Below, piece by piece: positions 11,345 through 23,391 of a stretch of DNA of 64,000 bases. A model generated the notes under the pieces. That model searched no databases. It saw nothing but the letters and a program-made list of their open reading frames with translations, and was not told the origin of the DNA. The stretch is from assembly GCA_002946415.1 (NCBI GenBank), contig NJPS01000048.1, forward strand, positions 372,001 to 436,000, in the 5' to 3' direction. How positions within the stretch are numbered: position 1 is the stretch's first letter; each line of letters begins with the position of its first letter. The translations under genes were made by a program, and so were the position numbers. The DNA is from Rutstroemia sp. NJR-2017a BVV2 (lineage: Eukaryota; Ascomycota; Leotiomycetes; Helotiales; Rutstroemiaceae).

Positions 11345-11545
11345 ATGCCTCCCAAAACCCAACGTGTCTACGTCGAGCGCGGCAGCGGCCCTCGTCGCGG
11401 CCAGGCGAATAAAGGATATGCGGCGCAAGTGTATGCGGCGTTGACGAGTCCGGAGAATGCGAGTGTGGTGAGAAGTGTGGGTGTTTTTGGCGTGGCGGTG
11501 GCGTTTTTTGCGAGTGGGTGGAGTGATGTTTTGTTGCCGCCGTGA
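11345..11545 (+). CDS. tom6: Small TOM-complex subunit, Tom6-like
   Basis: A 66-aa protein beginning [13 protein letters not shown]. It has a basic N-terminus (about residues 1-25), a central segment ([19 protein letters not shown]) and one C-terminal hydrophobic helix (about residues 45-60) ending [10 protein letters not shown]. This is the layout and length of fungal Tom6, a tail-anchored outer-membrane subunit that stabilises the Tom40 channel of the mitochondrial translocase. The assignment rests on recognised similarity to filamentous-fungal Tom6 rather than on a strong motif. The stop codon overlaps a perfect splice donor (CC|GTGAGT), so an extra short 3' coding exon cannot be excluded. 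Ending in LLPP agrees with family members that stop there. The start codon is the first ATG after an A-rich leader. Confidence 0.75.
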   Translation: MPPKTQRVYVERGSGPRRGQANKGYAAQVYAALTSPENASVVRSVGVFGVAVAFFASGWSDVLLPP

Positions 11546-14500
11546 GTTGAGGTTTTATTTTTGTTTTTGCTTTTCGGGGTTTGGAGATGGGAGGGGAAGA
11601 GAGGGCGGGGATGGCGGGAGAGAGGGGAGCAGAGCAGAGCAGGTAGAGATGGCTGGGGAGGCAGATGCGAGGAGCTGGTTACAAGAGTTGCGAGAGAGAA
11701 TATGGCTAACGATTACGATGCTAGGTTGTAAACAATGACGAATATGTTCTCGATATTTCGGGGAGATGATCGATTGCCGTAGTTACGGCGCGTTCAATCA
11801 TAATGGAACCACGCTTGAGGAAGGGATCTCGTGCATGGACAGGGCGAGCAAAACATGACGAAATGAGAAAACTGTACGATGCGATGCATGGTTTAAAAAT
11901 GGTCTCTGCAACATGGAGGGGCAGATATGTATGATAGGTGGGCCGGACGGAAGGCAGCATCTGGACGCAATTGATGATGGATGGCAAGTAGGATGATGGC
12001 TATGTTCATGTGTATATTTGTGATCGGAATAAGAGGCGTTGTCCCCTTTCGTTGAATGGATCTCTACTTTTCAGATGACATGGCGGTTCTGTGGTTATAT
12101 ACTCACTGTGTTGATATTGTGATGTTTTGACTGATCTACTGATTATGTTTCTTTATAGTTTTTTCTTGAAGAGTTAGGAGGGGTAACAGTTGTTCCATGT
12201 TTGATTGCCAACAGCAGATGGGTCAAGTGCCCCAGTGATTCAGACACTGGTGCTTTTGCCAGTGTTGGTTATATAGCATTTTCATGCACTGGAACGATCA
12301 TACCATATGTATGGAATTCGGACATCAGTGTCCTTGGCGACCTGTTATACCCTCCTTAACATGTTCTCAAGCTCAGCGGATGAATTTGCGGATCCACGGA
12401 GAATTGCGCCGCGGGAATCTCTTGAAACTTGCTCTCGCATGATATGTTAGCTTCACGCACAGCTTCTTGTACTTTGCATCTGCGCTCCTTCGGCGATTTC
12501 CTTCAGTTAAGAATACTCAAAAAACAGCGAACTGGCGAAAGGATCAGAGTAGTTATAGAAGCTCAGATCTGGATTCTACGTCTGCCTGTTTCTTTGATCG
12601 TTAGGTCTTGCTTCATTGCACCATCTACAGCATCTCTTAAACTAAGGAGGTTGCCCAGAAGTTCCTTCTGTATACAAAGAATCTCTTTGATATTGAAATC
12701 AATGCTAGATGACGAGAACATCGGGATTCATTCCAGTCTAGGTTCGGCTCTTCTTCTTAGATGCACTACCTATATTCTCTCTCATGTTCATTATCTTTAG
12801 AATCTAAAGTTTCTAGTCTAAGTTCAGTTCCATCCTCAGATGCCCTGCCTATATTCTCTCTCATGTGCTACACTCATAATCGTAAGCACGAAATCGAATG
12901 TTGGGTTCAGAGCACTACGATGAGTGGCAACAGTTCTCCGTGCAGCTTATGTTCACTCTATCCTCGATTAAAGTGCTGTTTGAGTATAACACTTGGTTAA
13001 TGACCTCCCCATAGCGAAAGCCCTTCAGCTGTTCTACAATTAGTACTTCTATAGGTCTATATCACAAGCTATACTAGCTATTACTCAGCAGGGCTGAGCT
13101 AGCGAAACTACATACGAAGTTCATTCTCATCCTGCTTTCCTCACGCTTCTGCATTCAGTATTCAGCACACTGACGCATTCATAGATTTGCTGACTATGAG
13201 CTGGGAACTACTGTGGGACTCAGCTACTCACGCACCATTACTAGACAGGACACAGTTGTAAAGGCCTACAACTAACCTGTTTTCTAAAGCGCTACCTAGA
13301 GTAGTCCCTCTCAAGATTACACTTAGTCATAAATAACGGCCGTAAGCCGAACCGATCCTATACGAACCGATCCTACACACACCGTGCACCTCGCATTCTA
13401 GAACCAATCTACTCAGCAAGGTCCCGTATTGCTTCCGACATACATCCATCTACCTAATCGCATGTACACGCAGGAAAAACGTTCGCCGTAACATACGACC
13501 AACCATGCGCATAAGCTCGTCTGATTCCTAGACGAGGCTCGAGGAGCATAGTTACCTACAAAGTACAACAACGACTTACCAGCGCTTCCCTCGCAACTGA
13601 CAAATAACAAGGTTAACCAGCAAGCTGCAATCTCGTATCCTCCCCTGCTGATTCCAACCTGACAAAACATGACATAAGACCAACATGTACCCTATACATG
13701 GCAATTTCGATTCCCACTCCAACTGTTACAGCTGTTATTCCAGACGTTACAGCAGCTTTGCCATCTGGCATCCACCAAGACCCCTCCAATGCAGGGAACG
13801 TTGCGACATCGCGATCCAATATTTATGCATGCATGTATGCATGCCTATGGAAGTAAGAATGGTGTTGCATATGCACATCAGCTTTTTATCTCTTGTGATA
13901 GAGTCACATTCTCGGTTGCTGGCTTACTTGCATATCAACATGTACGTACATAGATGCGTTAGTAATACTTGTAGGGTTGGCTCTCAGGGTTATTTGACGA
14001 CAGATATGCCACAGCGAGCACGAGCGGTTGGAAGAGGTTGCGCGAAGACCTGGAAGGAAAGGGATTTGCAGGAATAGGGGTTTATGGAAGGGTGATGAAT
14101 GCTGTGTACTCTGCAGAGATTATCGATGACAGGGACCCGCCAGGGAACAGGAGACACAGCGCATACGATTGAGGACACAGAAGTTGAAAAGTTGAACGCA
14201 TGCTAGACACTGGTGAGACAAATCCGTCGCAGCTCAAAAAAAAAAAATGGTAGCAAGGATATCACATTACTAAGATATTGCAAATGTGCCAATCTCTCGT
14301 TTCGTGAACATGTATCTCGTCCCACCAGCCTATGCAGTGATCACGTAGATGCTGCTGCATATCGGCAAGAAGATTTGACTTTCGCCCACCCAAAGTATTT
14401 TCTCGAACCTATACCTCCACAACCTCAACCATACACATACCCCTTTCGACTTCGATAAAGCAATCTCCCCTGCGGCCGCCCATCGTACTCAGGTACCACC

Positions 14501-14789
14501 TCCTCATCTCTCATCCAATACACTGCACCCTCTTCAGAATCATCGCCTAACGCTAGCAGGCAAAGGCGCTACAGATATGAATTGTACGTAAGTAGCCGGC
14601 ACAATGACCTGTGATTCCAAGCGATCTTTTTCAAAGAGCTGGAGCTTACTGGAGGTCCGATCAATGAGATTCGATATCTGTTGCTAACCGCACAGTAGTA
14701 GTGAAGGGCTGTTTATAGATCCGGAAGATGTCCGTCTGCGTATCATCATGACTCTGTCCTTTGATGGAATGGACCATAACAGCTTGAGA
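11546..14789. other. 3.2 kb gene-poor region
   Basis: I find no supportable gene. The first ~600 bp are probably the Tom6-like 3'UTR. Bases 12200-13700 are accessory-looking, with a pair of ~58-bp direct repeats at 12733 and 12813. Bases 14100-14789 are probably 3'UTR and downstream sequence of UPF1. ORFs of 60-130 codons on both strands overlap one another and show no domain. Confidence 0.4.
12733..12870. repeat. Two ~58-bp direct repeats, 80-bp period
   Basis: The segments starting at 12733 and 12813 share AGTCTARGTTC, then AGATGC, then an identical CTATATTCTCTCTCATG. The two copies differ by scattered substitutions. No function is apparent. Confidence 0.75.
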
Positions 14790-17700
14790 TCAGTCGTAGC
14801 CTCCGCCGACTTGGCTCGCAAATGCAGTAGAAACACTCTTTTCGTCGTCATCAAAGCGGCGTCCACCTAACATTGAACTGGTTCCAAACACACTACCAGC
14901 GTCGCCTGGTTTGTAGTCTGCGATACGGCCACCTGACTCGACATATCGCTTCAATCGATCGGATTGGGTGAAACTAGTTTGCTTTTGAGTTTCGCCCAAG
15001 CTGGCACCGAGACTGACACCACCTTGACCAATTCCTTTGCCATCAGCAACACTGCCAGTGATATCAGTGAGTTCACTTGCAGCAACAGATTCTCCAGCAA
15101 CGCTTCCAGGTCCACGGCCTCGAGTTTTTTGGCCATTGGTACGTGCTCGTGAATCAAGGCTAGGCCAGTTGTCGAGTGGGAAGTTGTTGAATTCAACTGG
15201 GTAAGAGGCTCCAACACCAACGCCTCCGAGAGCGGAAGAGTGAATCGAGGAGACATCATCTGCAACGTAACTCATCATGGAACTAGTATCCGTGAAGTCC
15301 TGTGGAGCTTTGCCATTAGGACCGTTACGTCCTGAGAAGGCCTGTCCCATTTGGTTGTAACGCTGTGGAGCACGGTATGTAGTCTTTGGGCGACTGAATT
15401 GCATAAGTGAAGTCTGTAAGTTTGAAAGAGGGCCCTCAACAAGGCAGTTGCGCTCTTTGAAATGAACCAGCAGAACATGCCACAATGGATGCTTGGACAG
15501 GACCTTTGGATTTCCAAGAATTACAAGACCGTACTTAGCACGTGTCAAGGCAACGTTGAGACGTCGAGGATCACTCAAGAACCCGATACCTTGATGATCG
15601 TTTGATCTAACACAAGAAAGTACAATAAAATCTTTCTCTCGTCCTTGGAAGGCATCAACAGAGGCCACTTCAATTTCCTTGTAGTGTTCCTTCTTAAATG
15701 TACCCGCATTCTGCATAGAGCTCACGACGTAACTACGTTGACCTTCATACGGAGTAATGACACCAATATCTGCAGGCTTGACTCCGGCCTTGAAGAATCG
15801 AGTGACAATCTTTTCCACGTTTGAGGCCTCAGTGCGATTGAGATAAGAAGTACCAGATGCTGAAATTTCTTCGTTGCCAAGGTTAGCCCAGAACATCATA
15901 GGCGTATCAGCAACAGGCCAAGGGAAATCAACATCGCGACGAAGGCGTTGTTGCATGGTAACACCGTTCTGCAGTGTGCCGTCGTAAAACATGTTTGATG
16001 GAAATTCAGAGAGACATGGATGCATACGGTACTGCACGTTGAGTCGAATAGGGGTAAGTCGCAGGCAGACCAGACGTTCGAAAAGCGATTGGTTGAGACC
16101 GGCTTTGGCAGCTTTTTTATTCATGATGACAGGTCCCAACTGTTGATGATCTCCTACTAAAACGACCTGCTTACATCCAAGAACCAATGGGATCATGCAT
16201 TCAGGTTCGGCTGATTGTGTGGATTCGTCGATGAGGACTGTTCTGAATTTCATCTTTGCGAGTCTTGGATCACCAGCGCCAACACAAGTGCAGCAGATAA
16301 CATCCGCATTGCTGAGGATTTCACGCTCGGCAGCTCTTGTCAATGCTTTGAATTTCTTTTCATCTTGACTAGATAATTCACCGAGCTCACTCTTAAGTTG
16401 CGTGAGTTTGGTCAGTTCATGGTTGCTGTCGTTCATGCGCACTTGCTCGTGCAAGGAGAGGAACCCAACAGATGACTCGACATCTTCACGGGACTTGGCA
16501 GTAAGACGGACGACTTTCAGACCAGTCCGATGAATACGCTCACAGAGTTGATCAACCGCAACGTTAGATGGAGCGCAAACGAGAACCTGACCTCCGTTGA
16601 CTTTGGCAAGATGGTAGATGATCGTAGCAGATGTGACTGTTTTTCCTGTCCCTGGAGGCCCTTGGATTAGACTCAGCGGCTTTTGTAAAACGCTTTTCAC
16701 AGCACTAATTTGACTGCTATTAAGCTCTGGAAGACCAGGGACACTGAATTTCTTGGGAATTTGAATTTTCATCGGTGCTGCAGCAACCTCATGACCAAGG
16801 AGTTTATGGAAAATGTAACCCGATACACTCATTTCATCCACGGCAAAGGTTTTCATGGCCAATTGCATGCGATCATACGATGTCGCTTTCCAGACGTAGT
16901 CGGCAGAGAAGTTATGGGTGCATTCGGTTGGAACCGATTTATCATTTCCGACCTTTCGGAGTTCAATGGTAACCTCATCTGATTGGTTGTTTGGGATTTT
17001 AACCACATAGCCGACACCTTCCCAGACAGGCCTAAGCTCGCCTTTGTACTTTAGGCGCATCTCGTCACCTACAGCAAGTTTAACATCCCCAAGCTCGATC
17101 TTGGGTAAATGGAAACTAGCGAGATGTTTATTGTTGAGACCATAATCCCAGCGAATGGTGAGATTATCCTCAGACTGCGCCTCCTTGAGCTTGCGATCAT
17201 AATCTGATTCAATTTTGACCAATGGGCCAAAAACATTCTGATACTGATATGCATCGTCATATTTGAGAAGAACGGGGGCAGGGTCGTCGTCAATGCCGGC
17301 CGCTTTCTCCAAATCAGCAACCGTGGCGCTGGCGTTGTCCTTCCACATTTCTTCCAGTTTTGCAATCATGGGCGGAGTAAGATGTCTAGCACGAAGCTGT
17401 TCCGCTTCGGTAGGGACCGAGACAAGCCACGAGAGAAACATTCGATCTTCGATCAAGGGTTGCCATTTTGTCATATCCCAGTTCATGTCCTTCGAAGATG
17501 GACCCGAGGCACAAGGTTGCCGACACAACAACACCACAACGGTGTCGGATTTCGCTGGAATAAACCCAAGTAGGAAAACGTTTTTCATACCGCAGCTGTA
17601 GCATTCGAGTACTGTGTCGCCGAGAGTCGATAGAGGATGCAGTTGAACTTCCTTGTGTCTTGCGCGCACAAGGTGATTGACAATGTGCGAAGATGTGGCG

Positions 17701-18134
17701 TTACCTCGAGCACTGCAAAACCACTTGCTGCATCCCAGGCACTTAACGACGCAGCTCGGGGAATGAATTCCACAGTAACTTCACGTTTATGTTAGCCTCG
17801 TTCATCACATTCCCACCTTCAACAGAAAAACTTACGCGCAAGCGTGTGCCGGCAATTCTTTCTCATCCTCGACACCTCTAAGTCCCAGAGTCTTCATACC
17901 ATCAACGGGAACGCTGGCAAGACTCTCCGTATCATCATCATCATAAACTTCCGTCTCATTGTCGTCATCGTCATTTCTTCGTCTGCTAGATCCTAGTCCA
18001 CCACGACCACCGTATTGTCCGTACAATAGACTCTCGTCCGGATCGATGTTCGAGAGGTCATCGGCGCCTGCATTAATCGCAGCGGCAGAATCGGAAATTA
18101 GGTGGTTTCCTAGATGAGTGAAGGCGCCCTCCAT
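14790..18134 (-). CDS. upf1: UPF1/NAM7-type RNA helicase (nonsense-mediated decay)
   Basis: Two exons, 18134-17836 and 17778-14790, with a 57-nt intron (GTAAGT...AAG), encode 1095 aa, the usual fungal UPF1 length. From the N-terminus there is an acidic low-complexity region. Next is the Cys/His zinc-binding domain (about residues 97-170, beginning HACAYCGIHSP, with CLGCSKWFC and CYSCGMK), which binds UPF2. Then come the 1B insert and two RecA-like SF1 helicase domains. Visible motifs are Walker A GPPGTGKT (about residue 475), motif [12 protein letters not shown], motif [14 protein letters not shown], motif IV region [31 protein letters not shown] and motif [14 protein letters not shown]. The C-terminus is Gly/Ser-rich with SQ sites, including a TSFTQSDR element, possible kinase targets. 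It is an ATP-driven 5'-3' helicase that triggers decay of transcripts with premature stops. It diverges from IMP4 across a ~660-bp shared promoter region. No key residue appears missing. Confidence 0.98.
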
Positions 18135-18791
18135 GCTTGGAGATGTGGCAGAGCCACCTGGTCTGAAAGTTTTCGAGATAGGGCTACTCGCCGTGTTGGA
18201 ATGAACAACAGGTCAAGCAGATGCCGACCGCTGAAACGGGTCGTTTGAGGGATCTCTTGCCGTATCGTGGAACCTCCAAAAGGTTTCACCAGTTTCTAGA
18301 TTCGAAAGCAGCCTTGTAGCGCAAAGGGCGTTGGTGATTCGAATAGGAAACGCGCCGAGAAGTTCAAGTCATTATCAGAACATTGGTAATCATTCGCCAC
18401 CTTCGCGCACAAAATCAAGCGCAGTTTGTCTTGATCTTATGTACGGTACCGGTGCAGGATGGTTCGGGAACTCGCTTTTTTTTTCTTGGTGGATTGGTGC
18501 TCTTGGTGGAGTAAATTCGAGTGACAGTGCTGTGATTCAAGGGTTCATTTTTTCGGTTTTGGTGGTTCGGTTTGGTTGTGGGATTTCCATTCGATAACAG
18601 CCGCGATTGCTTAGCGTGTGCCGATAAACCTCTTGGCTGCACTGACCACTCCGCTCTAGATTGGCGATAAAGCAGAATTCTTTTTTTTTTCTCTACCGCT
18701 GTACTTGGACCATCTCGCGCCATCGCAAAGAAAATACCTTCTACCCGACCGGATATCCATTGAAGAGGGCAGATTGATTGAGGAGGGCAAA
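18135..18791. promoter_or_regulatory. Shared divergent promoter region, UPF1 / IMP4
   Basis: The 657 bp between the two start codons contain T-rich and poly-T tracts (18477-18486, 18681-18690) and no ORF of note. Both genes must be transcribed outward from here. I see no clear TATA box, as is common for housekeeping genes. Confidence 0.5.
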
Positions 18792-19769
18792 ATGATTGTA
18801 AGTTCTTGCTGCTACGTGCTGCACTTCTCAACAAAACGAGATTGCTTACAGTTCCTCCGCTAACACGAACTCCTCCAGCGCAAACAAGCTAGACAACGAC
18901 GGGATTACCTCTACAGAAGGGCTTTAACTCTCCGAGATGCTGAGATCAGTGAAAAACGCGCGAAGCTTCGAGCCTCTTTGGCCTCGGGAAAGCCTCTAGA
19001 TCCATCTATTGCGAACGACAAGAAGCTACGGGCGGATTACAAATATGATGAATCGCAGGAAGATCGGACGGCACAGGAGGCATTGGATTTGGATGATGAG
19101 TATGCGCAACTCTCCGGAATAGTTGACCCTCGAGTGCTGGTTACTACATCAAGAGACCCTTCCTCGCGGCTTTCGGCCTTTGCGAAAGAAATCAGATTGC
19201 TGTTGCCAACCTCTATCCGTCTGAATAGAGGAAATCTTATCCTACCGAATCTCGTCACATCCGCACAAGCATCGGGGCTTTCTGATATCATTCTGCTCCA
19301 CGAGCATCGTGGTACGCCAACGGCGTTGACCCTATCACATTTTCCGCATGGCCCAACCATATCATTCTCCCTCCACAATGTTGTTTTGCGCCATGATATA
19401 CCAAACAGTTCCCGGGGCACCGTTAGTGAATCTTATCCTCACCTCATCTTTGAGGGCTTTACATCAAAATTAGGTCTCAGGATCGTCAAGATTCTAAAGC
19501 ATATCTTCCCACCAAGAGAGGCAATCACAAATAAGACGAAAATGGGCAGTCGTGTTGTAACCTTTAAAAATATCGAAGACAGCATCGAAGTCCGCCATCA
19601 CGTGTTTGTAAAGACGGGGTATCAAAGTGTGGAGCTCGCAGAGGTCGGGCCACGGATGACGATGAGATGCTTCGAAATTAGGGGAGGGACTTTGGAGAAT
19701 AAGGATGGCGATGTCGAATGGCGGATGAACCAATACACGAGGACGGCGAAGAAGAAAGACTATTTGTGA
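18792..19769 (+). CDS. imp4: IMP4, U3 snoRNP (SSU processome) Brix-domain protein
   Basis: Two exons encode 298 aa: a 6-nt coding exon (18792-18797, Met-Ile), an 81-nt GTAAGT...CAG intron, and 18879-19769. Using the tiny first exon restores the family N-terminus MIRKQARQRRDYLYRRA. An internal ATG at 18978 would delete it. The N-terminal basic helix is followed by the Brix domain (about residues 85-285), with DPRVLVTTSRDPSSRL, then a segment on the RGN theme (LNRGN), DIILLHEHRG, GLTISF-like HFPHGPTISFSL, PHLIFEGFTSKLGLRI, and a C-terminal EVGPRMTMRCFEIRGGTLE. Imp4 acts in the nucleolus with Imp3 and Mpp10 in the U3 snoRNP that processes 18S pre-rRNA. Family and start are both well supported. 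Confidence 0.97.
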
Positions 19770-22700
19770 TGGATCTGGAAATCGGTAAATTGCTTATTTA
19801 GCGTGGAGTTGGCGGTTATGGACCTACATTGAGGCTCGGAAAAAATAGAACTTGGGCGTCGTCATCGAGCTGTCTACGGAAAAATTGTGATCCACCCAGA
19901 TATGTCCTCTGAATGTGCAGGGAATAGCCATATAGTCGCTGCAACTCTACCTCCCTCGACTATCAGCAGTGCAAAAATCGAGAGTGCGCCGAGAAGGAAG
20001 ATATGTTTCATGGATGGTTTCGTAATCCAGGAATCAATTGACTGTTGGACACTACGATTATATTCATCTCGACTGTTGTTGCACTTTGGGCTCTTTTTCT
20101 AGCCCCCAGCCTGAGAACCGCAAGCAGAGTCGTGCAAGTTCTATGCAGATTCCCCTGAATCATGTTGTTTGGTTGTTCGGTCCCGAGAGCCTTCAACACT
20201 TGTTGAAAAATCTTTTTCTTGATTGGCCGCCAGAGACCATGTATTGCTAACTCCGACCATTCTTTGCAGGGAAATAAGAAGGCCGTATACATGATATCTC
20301 CGTACTTGTTTCATCTACTACCCTAAGGCACTGGTATGCTGCTGTACGTACTACTCGTACCAGACAAGAGAATACGTGGGAGATTGTCCTGCAGCGCAAA
20401 CTACCGAACATGCCGAAGTCTCATCGGATACCTAATACGGATCTTGGCATTCATTAGTATCCAGGTCCTAGGACGACGGCCAACTTACCAATATTTCGAT
20501 CGAGCTTGCATACCTAATATGGTTTCTGTTTGATACACCATCTTCTTCTGCAACCTTGAAATTAGACTCACAGAACATCTTACACGCATGAAGATTACTT
20601 AGGTAATACAACACAAACTGTTGTAGTCACAAGTACATCGTACAACCAGCCGACACACCGTCATATTCGGTGTAACGAAGACACCGAGCGGAAGTGCAAA
20701 GAAGCCTGGGCCGAAGTTTATGGGATGTCGCTGGTGCAAACAGGGGCCCTCACGAGATCACCTCGTCAACTCGGATCGCGGAACCTGCATTATGATTCTC
20801 TTGCTAACTTATTAAGATCATAATAATCATTAACCCCAGCTTTGGGGACATATTAAAAGAATGTTTCGGCTCATCGCTTGTATTCTCAGCAGCTACGAGT
20901 GGGGGGGAGGGCTGAGCTGGAGGGGGACCCCCCATAAGCTCGTATGTAAGCATCTTCTTGCTCCCTACAATCCACTTTTTAGGTAAAGATCGTCATAGGG
21001 ACGTCTTCCAAAAATACCTGGGTGGTGTACTTCAATATTTGTACTCTTTGAGTCATTGCAACTATTCCTATCCTGTTCTTTACGGTTACATGCTTATGTA
21101 CTCAGGGATAGCAACTAGAAGCGCGCGGGTTGAGGTCCCTAAAATCGGAGCTCAATCGAACCACCTCTCATTTCGACTGGTTCAGATCTTATCGTATTCC
21201 CTGCACACGTGTGAGGACAGGGTTTTTCTAGCAGGGCTCACGCCCTTCCCGGGCCCCCTCTGTGCCTCTGGTAGTATCTGGGTAGAGTGCTGTTAGAGCA
21301 TGGTACGGCTCGTCTTGTTGTACTCGGTACGATTGTATCAGCCAAAGGGATCCCGATCCTCACCTCGATATTCTAAAGCTGTGCTGATTTTACAGCTACT
21401 TGGAAATAATCTTACAAATACGAAAAAACGGTAGGAAGGAGGAGGGTACAGAATCAGCCTCAGAATTTCCATGACTACTTGGTTTCGTGTACCTCGTACT
21501 TCTCGATGAAAAAGTTTCCACGAGTAAGATGGAATGGTATCCCACCATCATGAGCCGTTATTTGGCCGATCTTTGAATGCAGCATGCTTGCTCCCCTGCA
21601 GCAGAAGTAATCTTGTTAGTGTGCAGAGCGGCATCCATACTACATCTCGTGCGACTCAAGTTGCTGCTCTCGTACTGTGCTTCCTGAATCGCGAACTCTT
21701 ACCCTGAAAATTATGATGCCCCCGATTAGTATCGAAATACCTTGGACTACCACTGCATGTATTGCTACATTTCGGGCTACCCGTGCGAATGACGACTACT
21801 CTCTGTTTTTGGAGATATGGTCCATCCGCCTGTCGGCAGTTATCAATTTGCAGCTCCTCCATCTTCTTTCATTGTCGATTTGAGGTCGTCCTCCGTTGCA
21901 CTACTTCTCTTTGTGGAGGTGGTCGTCGTAAGCTGCGGCCCCAGTCATCTTTGATTTCGCGTTCGCCTTCGGTTCCGGTTCGTCCAAAGCACGAGTGACC
22001 CAGTTTATCAATGTTGGTACCCATTCTCGATTAGAATTTTCCTTCCCGGACAGTACATAGAGTTTATTTAGTGGGTTGCATCCATACACCAATGACAAGT
22101 GCGAAATCTCATTTGGATCTGGGGAATCATCATACGATTACTCCTACTCATGAGCCATTTACTTTCCAAGGCTTAAGTCCACTTAAAGGAGTGACCGGAA
22201 AGCTTAAGAGCACGGAGGCTGAGAGCATCCCCGCTTCGTAGAAGTTATACCAAAGATCCCAACGTTAAGAAAGTGCTTTGACGAGGTGTACTCGTAAGTT
22301 TCGTATACACATTTGGCATTACGAAAGTCTTGGTCAGAAGTAGTACCAGCGTTTGACTGTGCTTGATTCTTTAGTAGGGGCTAATAGTGGAGCCGGCATG
22401 TCACCGTGTCAAACCATTCTGTTCCTTTCGAATATAGTAGCCTAACGCGGATGGCTGAGAACCTGCCGCTGCAGCCTCGAGGAGAATTTTTGGAAATTTG
22501 CATGCCAAGAGATCACGGGCGCAGCGCCTACACCTTTTGATGTGTACCTGCAGTGATTTTGCATAGCTATCCAGTGTCATCACAGCACTTTGAGAGAAGT
22601 GGCTTGCCCAACCCATGTTGATCCTTGCGTCTTACTTCTACACTATAAGCCAAATTCTCCGACTATTTTCCCCTCCTAGGCATCATACGCTTCCTGGGTT

Positions 22701-23200
22701 CCTCTAACATAACAGTTTGGTCATACTGCAGGTGACTTGTAGCCTTACTCGAGCTCTTCTAATCTTATCTCAGGGGTGACTGTTTCGCTTCCACTTCGCT
22801 CGAGGCTCGTCTCTGCGTCCTGACAGTCTTCTGGGTCATACCTGTCGACCCCCCTGATGTAGAACTATTGAAGATTTCCTCAATAGCGTCAAACATAACC
22901 TGACAAGTGACTAGAACTATTTAGTTTCTCGTGCTGAGTAACATATCTCGAGATATCAAGCATGGATTCATCTTACTACATTTGTTCTGCCAAGTGTTCT
23001 GTTTGCACCGATGGTACCCTCTCACCGGTGCTCTTGCAGACGGAAAGTGGGCAGTACGTATGCTCTGTTCATGCAATGCAACATGGTCAGCGGCAAAGCG
23101 AAGCTATCGATAGGGGAAGTCACGCCGAAGAAGTCGAGGGTGAGATGAGCGTGGACATGGGAATAGGCATTGGGATAGGGATGAAGCTCTCGACATGGAC
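19770..23200. other. 3.4 kb gene-poor region
   Basis: No supportable gene. About 20600-20950 holds short G/C runs, including a GGGGGACCCCCC inverted element at about 20922-20933. ORFs below 115 codons overlap on both strands. A 92-codon frame at 22962-23240 with several Cys runs into the laccase TATA box and is probably chance. Confidence 0.4.
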
Positions 23201-23210
23201 GGCGAGAAGA

Positions 23211-23219
23211 CTATATAAG
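23211..23219 (+). promoter_or_regulatory. TATA box of the laccase gene
   Basis: CTATATAAG lies 170-180 bp upstream of the laccase start codon. A pyrimidine-rich CT-block (about 23270-23390) follows it, typical of a strongly expressed fungal promoter and leader. Confidence 0.7.
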
Positions 23220-23391
23220 GCAGAGGTTTCACCATGGTGAATCCGATCTTCATTCCTCATCCATTCTCCTCACATCAGTCTTTTCGGCATCTTCTTCTTC
23301 AGAGACTTCACAGTCTCTTCTCCTTCTTTTCCGTCTTCACCTTCACCTTCATCTTCTGCACTTCTGCACTTCTACTTATCCTTCAATCATC

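Noticed and set aside
13490..13515. Weak match to the start of 5S rRNA (ACATACGACC)
   Set aside because: Only about ten bases agree and the internal promoter boxes of 5S genes are absent.
22962..23240. 92-codon Cys-containing ORF upstream of the laccase
   Set aside because: It runs through the laccase TATA box, has no domain, and ends in a repetitive Gly/Ile stretch.
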